The translations under genes were made by a program, and so were the position numbers. From the NCBI RefSeq assembly GCF_027244095.1, contig NC_069662.1:14472501-14536500 (forward strand): DNA of 64,000 nucleotides, read 5' to 3'. The notes beneath the pieces are model-generated. The model was not told where the DNA came from, searched no databases, and saw nothing but the letters and a program-made list of their open reading frames with translations. This DNA is from Hemicordylus capensis. Lineage: Eukaryota > Chordata > Lepidosauria > Squamata > Cordylidae. Shown piece after piece: positions 9,857-22,300 of the stretch (the stretch's first letter is position 1; each line of letters opens with the position of its first letter).

Positions 9857-12141
9857 CAGAGGTGTAACTAGGGAAAACGGCGCCCGGGGCAAGCGCTGAA
9901 ATTGTCGTGTCCCCCCCCGCCACGCACCCCCCCGCCACCCCCGGAAATATATGGAAATGTGTCACAGCCATAGTCAAATGTGGGTTGTGGGCTGCATCCG
10001 TGCAAGTATACTGGGACAGGAAAAAGGAAACATGAGGCTACAGGGCTCTTTAGAAATATATATTTTAAAGAAATGTCTTGCACACCAACAGCCTAAGTTT
10101 GCAGTCCTCATGGCCAGAAAATAAATGCTTTTAAACATAGTAATAGGTTTTGTGTCCCAAAATGGAAAAGACAAGACAGGTATTCAGAGGCGTAACTAGG
10201 GAAAATGGCGCCTAGGGCAAGCACTGAAATTGCGCCACTGTCCAAGCAGGAATGATGGGACTTGTAGTCAGCAATATCTGGAAATCCCCGTTAAAAGGAA
10301 CACTGTACCATCTAGGCATGGTTGTTGATCAAAACCTGAAAACATGAGCCATCTCTGTAAAAGACTTAGAACAACAGTCAGGAGTTATGCGAGGATTCCA
10401 AGTGTCATTTTCTCTGTCTCCTCTCATTCTTTAAAAAACATGACTTTGTCCTAGAGGATCACCTGCCCAAATAGCCACTAGCAAAACAGGGGAAGAAGAA
10501 GGTGGTGGTGGTGGTGGTGGTGGTGGTGGGGTAAATGATTCCTGCCAGCCTTTGTCTTATGATGGCTGTTGGCTCATGATGGGGTATATGTGCATTCACC
10601 ACACTAGTGCTTACTTTGACACCAAGAGGGAGGAGGATACATTAGTTTGCCACACTAGACAGAGGAATTTGCAACAGGAGCAGATAGCCAAGTTCTGCCT
10701 GGGCCAAAACGAGCCCCTGCCAAACTAAGAAATCATTGTAATTTGCCCCTTCCTGTCACAAGCAGTGTGCTGTTCTTTTATTATTGACTCTAACTCTCAG
10801 ATATCCCAGTCATGGATGGAAAATTCAGGGTCAATTTACAAGAGACACATTTTCTACATGGAAGTTTCTTCTGTGCAGGTGCTGTGCAGAAACCCATGTG
10901 TAGTGATCAATACATATGTAACTATTCCGCCAGGGGCATAGCAAGGTTGGAATGGGTCCAGAGACAGGATTTCAAAATGGGCCCCCAGACCCTCAAAGTC
11001 CAGGGCCTCCACACACCCCAGGCCCCCAAGGATTTAAGTCTGATATTTCAAAATAAGTATGCTACCTGGAAATACATTTCACTGAATACACGCATGCACA
11101 CGTCACAGTATATAGTGATATACATTGAGTACTATATATTTGTGCTACTTTTAATGCCTAGAACACACTAGCAATGCTAATTATTAAAATGGACTCCTTG
11201 CTGCAGATTAGCAAATGATACTTTCAACCATGCAGGGTGAGCCTATGTTTGTTTTCTCAGAATTCTGAACAAATTCAGTAAAGTTTGATTCCAGGAGTCT
11301 TTTCACACCAGGCTTTTAAAGCCCTTTAACACACATCTCCTCTGGAATAGAGGTGCTGCATTCACATGTTGGCCAGATTTACCCTGAAGTCCCTGCAAGT
11401 TATTGGGGAGCAGTTCACACACAAGCAAAACAAAATAAAATAAAACCACAACACATGCTTCACAGTTCTCACTCAGACCTTCTGGATTGCAAAACAACTT
11501 GAACATAAGTGCATTTATGAATGAATGAATGAATGAATGAAAATAAATAAAATATACTTGTTCCAGAAGTGTTTGTAATTTTCTGACATGAAACAAGCCA
11601 CCTATAGGCCTTTTAAGATAGTTTTTGTTTTTAAAGCCAGCACATTTTCCAGTCAGTTTTAAATTAAATATTCAGAGACTTCTCAGTCTCGCCCCACCCC
11701 CCCATATCAAAGCCCTATGGCAAGCAGATCCCTATATATGGGGGCAACCACAAAAAGGAATTCACAGACTACCTAGCAATAGCTGTTCTGGATGGTCTGG
11801 TCTGGGCAGAGGGTCTGCTGCCTGCTTCCTCCTTCCTTCCTTCCTTGCTTGGGGCCTACTCGAGTTCAGGCTTCAGGGAGGCTACTCGGAGGCCTCTCTG
11901 GAAGCCCCGCCCAGCCGCCGATCAGCTGAGAGGCGGGGAGAGAAGAGCTCTGCAGTTTGCAGGCCTTGCCGATCCTAGGCCTCTTTGCCGATCAGCCGGA
12001 GCTGGAGGCAAGTGGCTGAGGGGCCCTGGGGCTGGGCAGGTGGGCAATGGGGTGGGGGTGGCAGGGACTGGTATGGTGCCCCCACCTCAATGGCTCCTGG
12101 GGCACGTGCCCCCCCTGCCCCCCCCCCCAGTTACGCCTATG
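9857..12141. mobile_element. hAT-type element splitting an L2 LINE
   Basis: The left end is CAGAGGTGTAACTAGGG and the right end AGTTACGCCTATG, imperfect inverted ends of the CAGNGGYGTA type. The flanking 8-mers AACTTACC (9849-9856) and AGCTTACC (12142-12149) match at 7 of 8, as expected for a hAT target duplication. The outside sequence is continuous L2 coding. Further left-end-like motifs occur at about 10186 (CAGAGGCGTAACTAGGG) and 10933 (CAGGGGCATAGCAAGG), suggesting nested or duplicated ends. It also holds a (GGT)n tract and a GC-rich block. I saw no transposase, so it is non-autonomous. Confidence 0.75.
10501..10530. repeat. (GGT)n microsatellite
   Basis: About ten GGT units in the hAT element. 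A (TGAA)n tract also occurs at about 11517-11540. Confidence 0.95.
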
Positions 12142-13860
12142 AGCTTACCAACAAATGTACCACTGTTTTGAGGTCATTGATCTCAAGAAACGGGCGCAGC
12201 TGGGGTATCAGCCGAAGCTGAAAGAAAGCACCCCTGGCCACCACCTCAACCTGAGAAACCAAGGAGAGACGTTGATCCAGAAGTACACCCAGACTGCAAA
12301 TCTGTTCCTTTTGAGGAATGTGACCCCGTCTAGAACAGGTAGATCAAAATAGTCTCTAAAGTTCTGACCCCGCACAGTAAGTACCTCCGTCTTATCTGGA
12401 TTTCAGCTTCAGTTTATTCTCCCTCATCCAGCACATTACTGCTTCCAGGCAGGCATTTAGGGAGGATATGCCAACTCCTGAAGAAGTAGACATGGAGAAG
12501 TAGATCTGGGTATCATCAGTGTACTAGTAACACTGCTGAACAACACCACTGGACGTGAACTCGCAGAGGCAATACAGGCAGAAAAGAACCGCTTCTTTGC
12601 TGCACGTATCGCCTGAGCATAGATCTTTAAATGTGCTCCATGTAGTAATCTGCCTGATTCAAGTCGAGTCTTTCTCCACTTGCACTCCAGTTGCCTACCT
12701 TGCTGCTTCAGTCCCCGTAGATCTTCCGATTACCAAGGGGCCAATTTTGAAGCAGGTCAGAGGGGACGCTTAGGAGCAATTGTGTCTACTGCCCTGGTGA
12801 GCAAGTTGTTCCAGTTCTCAACCAGGGCATCAACAGGATCACCAGCAGAGCCAACACTGAATCCCTCGAAGGCTTCTTGGAATCCTACCGGATCCAGTAA
12901 CCTCTTCGGGCAGACCATTCTAATAGGCCCCTCGCCCCTGCGAAGGTGGAAAGCGGTTGTAATTCCAACCTTAACCAGATGGTGGTCCGTCCATGACAAA
13001 GGGGAGATCGTGGGAGTCCCCACCCACGGAACACCACCCTGATCAGAGTCAAAGAACAAATCAAGTGTGTGACCTGCAATATGCGCCGATCCAGAGACTG
13101 CTTGGGATAGGCCCATCGTTTTCATGGCCGCTATGAACTCCTGAGCCGCCCTGGACAAATTGGTCCCGAAATGAACATTGAAGTCCCCTAGCACCAAAAG
13201 TCTGTGAGACTCCAACGCAACTTCCGCGGCCAAGTCCGTGAGCTCAGTAAGGGATTCTGTTGGGCAACGGGGCAATCGTTACACCAACAGAAGTCCCAAA
13301 CTATCCCTGGTCCCCAAACTCAAGTACACACATTCAATATGGTCCGATACCCTAACAGGGAGATATTATCCTTATAGACCACAGCCACTCCACCTCCCCT
13401 CCAACATCCCCTCACCCACTCCTCTACAGAATATCCTGGAGACAGAAGCTGGGACCAGACTGGGCCACTAGCCTCCCCCAGCCAAGTCTCACTAATACAC
13501 ACCAGGTCGGCCCTTTCATCCATGATCAGATCATGGATGAGTTCTGATTTATTTTGGACCGACCTGGCATTGCAGAGGAGCAAGGTAAGGTTATGTGGGA
13601 TGTTGGCAGTGCTCCCCGAGGTCAAAGAGCTGGCAGGACAGCTAGAAGGGGAGACAGCTATTAGGTTTCTGACTACCCTTCCCCTGGAACAGCCTTCTGA
13701 CCTGCCAACGTTATTTCTTCTATTCCCCATCACCACCGGAATAACTGCCCCACATTCAACAAAGGCGCTCCCTGCCTCCCCTTTTCCAGACAAACCCACA
13801 CACATTGCAACTTCAACCCAACTTCAGCACAATTTAAAACTGATTAAACAGAAGCCCCAT
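12142..13860 (-). mobile_element. L2-type LINE, 5' part (endonuclease and RT pieces)
   Basis: The minus strand from 13805 downward encodes an L2 endonuclease: LTLLLCNARSVQNKSELIHD, VCISETWLGE, GGGVAVVYKD, then LLVLGDFNVHFGTNLSRAAQ (12757-13275). At 12142-12535 it encodes the later part of the RT, with matches to SLGVLLD, QVEVVARGA and PQLRPFLE. About 1 kb of RT between these blocks is missing at about 12536, so the copy is internally deleted as well as split by the hAT element. Confidence 0.83.
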
Positions 13861-16321
13861 TATTGAACGCCTCCCTCTATACAAATAGTTGGACAAAGTG
13901 TCCAGCCCTCGCCCTCGTTTCTGCCCCAGTGTGGCTCACCCAAAGGGGTGACCCTGCCACTGAAGGGCCTTATATTATTGGTCAAGCAAAATAAAGATAC
14001 TATTTCAAATAAAGCCATCACCATGGGTGCTAAAGTGTGGGAGACATCAAGCTCTGGCTACTTGCACATAAAAATGTCACACCGTTCCTGATTATTTCCC
14101 CTTCTTTGTTCATCATTTCATTCCATCTTTCTTGTCCTTATTAGTGTCCACACAATTATGTCTGCAACTGTCCCCCATTATCAAATTATCTTTACTTTGA
14201 AAATGTACAGAAGGAAACACTGAAAATATGTTTTGGTTTAGTTTCTGGATGATTTCTCTGCTGTGGTATTGGTTATAATTTTGCCAGTCCCCGCCACCAT
14301 GCCAGCGCAATGAGGTGGGGTTCTGGGTTGTGCCCCATCACATGAGGCAGTCACAGGCACAATCTTGCCCCCTGCCTCCACATGGCAGGAATCAGTCAAT
14401 TAGGGAAGGAGGCAGGCCGATTGGGTCCCGGCTGCCTCCGTTCCATTCAGCTTGGCACCAGTGAGGATCACTGCGGTAGCTCTCTCCATAGTGGCCATGT
14501 GGACAGGCTGGGACAGGACTGACGAGAAGGGCCATCGCCAGCAGCATCACGGAGGTGGGGGCGAGTGCATCAGCAGAGAGTGGCGGTGGCTTGGGGCCAG
14601 TGCGATGAGGCAGGGTTGTGCCCCTGGCACATGAGGCAAGCACGGGCACCATCTTGCCTCCCCCTCCACATGGCAGGGATTGGCCAATGAGGGAAAGAGG
14701 TGGGGCAATTGGGTCCCGCCTGCCTCCATTCCGTTCAGTTGCTTCACAGCTTAGCACCCACCCATCACCCTGTACGGGGCCAAGTAGGAAATTTTTGGGT
14801 CACACCAGATTGGCACTAGGCATGGCCTTTTTATGCCTACTTCACACTGAGTCCTTTGGCTTTCAGTCATAGGTTGGCAATGAAGGAACCGATCACTTGG
14901 CAGGAGAGTGCTGGTGTTGGGTAGGTAGACTGAATAACGGTTTTCAGCTGGAGGCCAATTTGGGGTGGGAGCAGGGCTGGATTAAGCTAGGGTGGGGCCT
15001 GTAACATATGTCATAAAGGGGCCCCAAATTTTTAAAATGCACATAAATTTTAAAACATAAATTATTTACTTGCTTAGTAAAGTCATTCAATTTTTTCACT
15101 GCTATACATATCATAGGATAGTCAAGGCAATGTAATAAGAAGTACTGCCAAGGCTGGACTGGGGACTCTGAGAGGGCAGTGGAATGTATGTGGGGAGGGA
15201 GCCAGGATTTGAGCAGAATGGCTACTTAAGGGTGGGAGTATTCATTGCTGCCGAGTGCAGCGGGGCGCAGTCAACATGGAGACCAGGGGTCCCTCAATGG
15301 TGTGCGCGTGTGCATGTGCTCACACGGTTTTTGATGTAAGCTCAGTTAATTGTAGCTCCCGCACAGGTTGAATCAGGAAGGCCGCATTCTAAATGCACAT
15401 GGTGCCCACACACTGCCTTGATACTGTCACTCAGAACAAAACTCACTCCACACTCAGATGAAAAAAAATTAGAGAGAACACTGATGGAGACCAGAGTTCC
15501 CAGAAGCATCGTGTATCAATGGGACATATTGCAATACATGCTTGGAGTGCAGAAATGTGAAAAAAATATGCATGAATACAGATCAGGAATCATGTTCACT
15601 GGCCACAGATTTCACAAGTGTTGAGCACAACACATGAATACATGAATGGCTGCTGTTCATTCTCAGCTCTACGACTGCAGTGGGGGAGGAAAGGGGGTTA
15701 ATCTTTGCAAGGGTGACAGCAGTGCCCTCCACCTTTGACCCAGCTTCTGGAGGGGAATATAGTATTTTTGCATACATAGAGATTTGCCCCACCCACCCAG
15801 CCACCCACAATACCTCTGCATATTCCTCCCATCATAATGATAGGCATTTTGCGAGCCAATAAATCATGCAGTAAGGTGTGCATGGAAGAATGGGGTGGGT
15901 TGAGGAGGTTGAAAGGAGGGATTACTGTTGTATCAGGCAAAAAGGTTTCCCTTCCTACTTCAGATCTGGAAACATAAACCCACACAGACAGGTCATGCCA
16001 AAAAATCTGGTCCTGAAGTCATGAATAAGGAGGAAAAGCAAAAACCATTGATGGAAAGGCAGGCAAGGGGGGGGGCAGGTGGAGGGGGGGAGAGGACATC
16101 CTCCACCTAAACCATCTGATTCACACAATACATGCCGGAGAGTGAACTGAATGAAATTACTATGGACCAGGACCAGCAGACAGTACCTGCGAACGGACGA
16201 ATCACAGATACAGGTCAGAGGCCATTTCCATTGTTGGAAAAATAATGCGGCCACCTTTGAGACCCAGAACCCTCTCTCCACACCCCACCAGTCATGAGAA
16301 CCATCCTCAGAGGTCTCTTTC
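13861..16321. other. Spacer without recognised gene
   Basis: No gene found. Bases 15355-15482 end in TTAGAGAGAACACTG, resembling the inverse of the CAGTGTTCCCTCTAA end of the MITE at 25062. This is probably one end of another hAT element. The many short frames at 14.4-14.8 kb and 15.9-16.4 kb lack family motifs. Confidence 0.4.
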
Positions 16322-16793
16322 TGTTGGGAATTCTCTCTGGTAAGCGATATCCTTCTATTACAGCAGAATGCATAGAGGCAAAACACAGCGGAGTCTGCCC
16401 AGTCATGCGTGTTTGTTGAGAGCAAAAGAAACTTGGAGCCAGTTCATAGTTTCAAATCAATATGAGGAGTCTTTATTGGAGAACTCCATTCTAGATAGGA
16501 AAGTGGAGAGACACAATCTCTAATCTAGCTAGCTAGCTGGATGCAGAGAGATGCTGTCTGCATCTTTGCACACATGGCGCAGAGAGCGAGGTGAGTGTGT
16601 GTGATAGGGAGAAGAAGGGGGGCAGGCAGGAAGGAAGTCCCTGAGAGTAGCAATCTACATATCAAAGAGATAGTGTCAGAACAGTAGAGAGAAGGAATGA
16701 CCAATGTCTTGACCCCTCTAGCCCTCTGACTCACTAGTCTGTCCCCCTCTGTCATTGAGGCATGAGGCAGCACAGAGTCCTTCATTTCCAACA
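16322..16793 (-). mobile_element. Solo LTR of an endogenous retrovirus-like element
   Basis: The segment starts TGTTGGGAATTCTC and ends TTTCCAACA, the TG...CA ends of an LTR. Its complement shares blocks in order with the LTR at 30583-31079, including the CTAGCTAGCTGGATGC region and the AATAAA-bearing stretch, so the transcription sense is minus. No internal virus genes adjoin it and I saw no matching target duplication. It is a fossil, clearly diverged from its relative. The retroviral class cannot be told from the LTR alone. Confidence 0.65.
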
Positions 16794-18518
16794 ATATGTT
16801 CACAGCTTGCCAGCACTATTCAGGAAACTAATCTTGTTGCTCTTTGGAGTCACAGCTAAATTTGAACTAGCAGGTAGCAATGTCTTTTTCAATTAACCCT
16901 TGAGAGATATGAGATAAAGGTAAGGATAGCTGTTCCTGAATATTTTCAGAGTGCCTTCCTCCCCTCTGAATATACACAACACACTTCCACATGCCAGGCA
17001 TTAATTCTCCTGCAGCTTCTCCCCTTGGCAGCTTTTGCCTACATGCATTCCATTTAGAACCATTATTTAAAGAAGCATAATTACATAACTAACTGTACTG
17101 CATTGCTTCTTTCCTCCTAACATTTGTTCTGGATGAACTGAAGATGGGAAGAAGGCAAGGATTAGTTGGCATTGCCCGATATTGCTAATGGGCCTGCCTA
17201 CTTTGCCGGACCTACTTTTAGCTCCCCCTTCTGTTATCCCCTGGCTCCGCCCATCACTCCCTGCCCTGCCCACTGCTCCACCAGCCAGCAGCCACCACTG
17301 CTTAGCATCCTACTGCAAGAATCGCGTTTTGCTCTTTGTGCATATGGAGCAGCTGGCAGAAAGTCAATTTGTGCTGAGTTCTGTATGTCAGCTTCGGCTT
17401 CAAGCAGCATGCCTGGAGCCAACACATAAAAAGGAGTTCCAGTGAGTGGAGGGTGACAGGAACGGACCTTGCTTTGGCTGTGTTGGAGAGAGAGTGTGTG
17501 CTGATGTGTGCTAGGATGAACCAAGGAAGTGCCACAAAATAATTATCTGCTCTGATGTTGAGGCTGGTTAATTGTGCTGGTTACGGATCTAGACTGGTCA
17601 ATAGTCCTGTGTAATTATGTGGCTTCAAAGGATCAACGCTGAATAAATCGCTCTGCCCGGCACCCCGCTCTCTCCACCTGGATGCAGTCATTCCCGCCCT
17701 CATATCCCATGAAGAGTGATTTCTCCACTGGAGAGGGGTGAGCTGTTAGATGACGAGTTTGGTACAGCTCCAAGAATGTCATGGATGGCACATGCGAAGC
17801 CACACACAGAATGCTGCCGTGTGTAGCCTTTCCTAGCAATTTCCCCTAAAGTGATTGCCTCCAGGTGGGGCAGGACGTCCAGTGCCATTGATTCAGCTTT
17901 GCTGTTTTGAAATACTTGCACAGGTCTACTGGTCAATTCTGGTTCCTCTTTATACTCTTCTTTTTCTTCCACACAGAAATTTAGGCCCAACTCATAAGGA
18001 ATGCAGGATAAATAATTGAATCTCATCATTGTCCCAGTGTAGCACAGATGTTGGCTATATTGGGTTAAAAAAAAATGTTTCCACTAGTTGTGCAAGGACT
18101 TTGAGAAAGGTGATTATCTGTCATGTAATTATCAAAAACACTATGATTGTCCTCTGCATCTTGTGAAAGCCCCATGGTTATCCATGAGCAACAAAGAGAA
18201 TTAATACCCCAAAGGAAATAAAAACTGAATTCAGCTCAATAGAATGTGTTATGCTACATTCAATCTACAAAAACCGCAGGTAGACCAACATGTGCTGTTG
18301 TGATAAGGGAGGTTACCTGGAGGTAGTAATGGTCCAATTGAATTGATCTTTGGATCTAATCCTTTAGACAAAAAGTGTAGGTTGGAATCTGTCTGTTGGT
18401 TAAGATCATTTTGGGTAGTTTTGTGTGTGATCCTTGGTGGCACCTGTCCATACGAATGCAGCTGAGAATCACACTGGCCATCCTTCAGGTGACAATTCAG
18501 GTGCCCAGGTGGGGCTGG
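16794..18518. other. Upstream region of V2R gene B
   Basis: No gene or clear repeat was recognised. The promoter of gene B should lie in this interval, but no core element stands out. Confidence 0.4.
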
Positions 18519-18745
18519 ATGCAACATCTGGTGGCATCCAGATTGGCTGTGTTATTACGACTCCATCTCCTCCTGCCACTAACTTATGCTGCTACGAAGG
18601 CCACTTGTGGTTTTCAGCCAAATGTTCAACATAATTTTCACAGCACCCAAGATGATATTGTTGTTGGTGAATTTGTATCCATTGTACTTGCTGAAGTGCC
18701 TTTGAACATCTTTACTAAATATCCAGAATCCTCCAGATTAGCATG
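18519..18745 (+). CDS. V2R gene B, exon 1 (signal peptide)
   Basis: This 227-nt exon opens the second V2R gene. From the ATG at 18519 it encodes a signal peptide (MQHLVASRLAVLLRLHLLLP), then a mature start with one Cys (TCGFQPN) and HNFHSTQDDIVVGEFVS. That is the position where other V2Rs have H-E-Y-x-Q-x-G-D-x-I-I-G. It ends RLA plus two bases (TG) at the donor gtaagt. Exon 2 begins with the single base G that completes Trp, so the phases match exactly. Other in-frame ATGs lie 21 and 41 codons upstream. 18519 is chosen because the hydrophobic segment follows directly. A hAT element starts 12 bp after the exon end. Confidence 0.75.
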
Positions 18746-19396
18746 GTAAGTAGCTGATAGGGATGTGCATGAATCAGGTTTTTTTTAATTTGATTTGTGC
18801 ACAAATTGAATCACCCTTAATTTGTTTTGTTTCCAAATCTGTCCCCCTGAATCACTCCCAATTTGATTTGGATTTGATTTGATTTGGATTTGGATTTGGA
18901 TTGATTTGGGCTACTTATAAAAGTCCTAGAGGCACCAGATTTGGGTGGTGGACACGTCCCCTTAGGTGTTACCTACCACCCAAATTTCAAGGCAGTGGGG
19001 CACTTGGTTGAATTTTAATGTTTTTCTTTAGTTTTTAATGATTTTGTATATTTCCAGCATAGGAAATAATGAGAATTCAAAGTCACCCTATCCTAACCCT
19101 AAGCTCTAGCACTTGTAAAAATGGAGTTATGGAGCAAAATGTGCGGTCACTGTTTTTCAAGTGTTTGGATTCTTTGGTGTATAATAATTTTTACTCATAA
19201 TGAATCCCTTCATTTCTTTTATTCATTTTGATGGTCATTGGATAGTGCCAACTGTCAAATGCCATGTGTCAACTACACTCACTCACTACACGCAGACATG
19301 CATACACACAGACACACAGAGACTGAGGTACTCAGTGTATTGTTTATGAATTTTGGAAGTGTTTAGATTCTTTGGTGTCTTCATTACACAACTTCA

Positions 19397-22300
19397 TTTA
19401 AGAACATAAGAACAGCCCTGCTGAATCAGGCCCAAGGCCCATCTAGTCCAGCATCCTGTTTCACACAGTGGCCCACCATATGCCACTGGAAGCCTACAGC
19501 ACGAGTTGAGGGCATGCCCTCTCTCCTGCTGTTACTCCCCTGCAACTGGTACTCAGAGCCATCCTGCCTTTGAGGTTGGAGGTGGGCTATAGCCCTCCGA
19601 CTAGTAGCCGTTGATAGCCCTCTCCTCCATGAAGTTATCCAAACCCCTCTTAAAGCCTTCCAGGTTGTTGGCTGTCACCACATCATGTGGCAGAGAATTC
19701 TACAAGTTGATCATGCATTGTGTGAAGAAATACTTCCATTTGCTGGTCTTAAATTTCCCAGCAATCAATTTCATGGGATGACCCCTGGTTCTAGTATTAT
19801 GGGAGAGGGAGAATAATTTCTATCCACTTTCTCCACACCATGCATGATTTTATAGACCTCTATCATGTCTCCCTGTAGTAAAAAAATTTTCTAAACTACA
19901 AAGCCCCAGCTGTTGTAGCCTTGCCTCATAAGAAAGGTGCTCTAGGCCCTTAATCATCTTGGTTGCCCTCTTCTGTACCTTTTCCAGTTTTACAGTGTCT
20001 TTTTTTAGATGTGGTGACCAGAATTGTATGCAGTACTCCAGGTGTGCACGCACCATAGTTTTGTATAAGGGCATTATAATATTAGCAGTTTTATTTTAAA
20101 TCCCCTTCCTAATGATCCCTAGCATGGAATTGGCCTTTTTTGCAGCTGCCGCACATTGAATCAACACTTTCCATGAGCTGTCCACCCCGACCCCAAGATC
20201 CCTCTCCTGGTCAGTCACCAACAGCTCAGATCCCATCAACGTATAGTTGAAGTTGAGGTTTTTCGTCCCAATCTGCATCACTTTACACTTGCCTACATTG
20301 TAGCGCATTTGCCATTTTGTCACCCACTCACTCAGTTTGGAAAGATCCTTTTGGAGCTCCTCACAATCTGTTTTGGATTTCACTACCTGAAAGAGTTTGG
20401 TATCATCTGCAAATTTGGCCACTTCGCTGCTTACCCCTGCTTCTAGATCATTTATGGATAAATTAAAATGCACCAGTCCCGATACAGATCACTGGGGGAC
20501 CCCACTTCTTACTTCCCTCCATTGTGAAAACTCTCCTTTTATCCCTACCCTCTGTTTCCTGTCTTTCAACCAGTTAGCAATCCACACATGTACTTGTCCC
20601 CTTATCCCATGACTGCTAGGTTTTCTCAGAGGTCTTTGATAAGGAACTTTGTCAAAAGCGTTTTGGAAGTCCAGGTAGACTATGTCAACTGGATTACCTA
20701 GATCCACACACTTATTGACACTCTCAAAGAAGTCCAAATGTTTTGTGAGGCAAGATTTACCTTTGCAGAAGCCATGCTGGTTCTCTCCCAGCAGGGCCTG
20801 TTGTTCTATGTTCTTTACAATTTTATCCTTGAGGATGCTTTCCAGCAATTTGCCTGGAATGGAATTTAAGCTAATCGGCCTGTAATTTCCCAGATCACCC
20901 CTAGATCCCTTTTTGAAAATCGGTGTTTCATTTGCTACTTTCCAGTCCTCTGGTATAGAGCCCAATTACAGGGATATGTTTTAGCAAGGAGGTTGGCAAT
21001 TTCACATTTGAGTTCTTTGAGGACTCTTGGATGGATGCCCTCCAGCCCTGGTAATTTGTTAGTTTTCAGTTTTTCCAGACAGCTTAGAACATCATCTCTT
21101 GTCACTTCTATCTGACTCAGTTCTTTAGCCTTCATCTTTACAAGCCTGGTTCAGGAACAGGTATATGCTCAGTATCCTCTGCTGTGAAGACGGATGCATA
21201 GAACTTGTTTAGCTTCTCTGCAACCTCCATATCCTCCTTAATAATCCCTTTCACTCCCTCATTATCCAATGCACGGTCCAACCACCTCCCTGGCAGGTTT
21301 CCTGCATCTGATGTATTTAAAGAAGTTTTTGTTATTCCTCTTGGTGCTTTTAGCTAAATGTTCCTCAAACTCTCTTTTCGCCTCCCTTATCGTCACCATG
21401 CATTTCTTTTGCCAGAGTTTGTGTTCCTTTCTGTTCTCCTCATTTAGGCAGGCCTTCCAATTTTGGAAGGAAGTCTTCTTCCCTTTTATGGCTTCCTTGA
21501 TGTTACCTGTTAGCCATGCCGGCATTCTCCTGGACTTAGTGGTACCTTTCCTCCTTTTGTGTATACAGTCTAACTAAGCATCTAGCACTGTGGTTTTGAG
21601 TAAATTCCATGCATTCTGGAGCAAAGCGACTCTCCTGATTTTCCCTTTCAGCTTTCTTTTCACCATACCACTCATTTTAGAGAAGTTTCCTCTTCTGAAA
21701 CACAAAATGTCTGTGTTAGACTTCCTTGCTGATTCTCTCCCTGCATTTATGTTGAATTTGATCACACTATGGTCACTGTTCCCTAAAGGCTCGATGACAC
21801 TGACATCATGCACCAGGTCCTGGGTGCCACTCACGATTAAGACCAAGGTCGCTTTCTCTCTGGTTGGTTCAAGACCAACTGTTCTAGGGCACAGTCATTC
21901 AGTGTATCTAGAAATTTGACCTCTTTGTCATTACCTGACTGTGAATTTATCCAGTCTATGTGTGGGTAATTTAAGTCACCCATTATTACTGCCCTGCCTC
22001 TCCTTGAAGCCTCCCTTATTTCCTCCTGCAACTCCCAGTCACTGTCATGGTTTTGATCTGGAGGGCGATAGCACGTCCCCAGTAGCACGTTCCCTTTCTG
22101 GCCTTGTATTATCACCCACAGGGTTTCTGAGGAGGACTTCGGTCCACATAGGTTTTCTAGCTTGTTAAATTCTATCCCTTCTTTAAGATACAGTGCTACT
22201 CCACCTCCAAGGCGCCCTTCCCTGCCCTTTCTATAGAGTTTATATCCAGGGATAACAGTGTCCCACTGGTTCTCACTGTTCCACCATGTTTCTGTTATGC

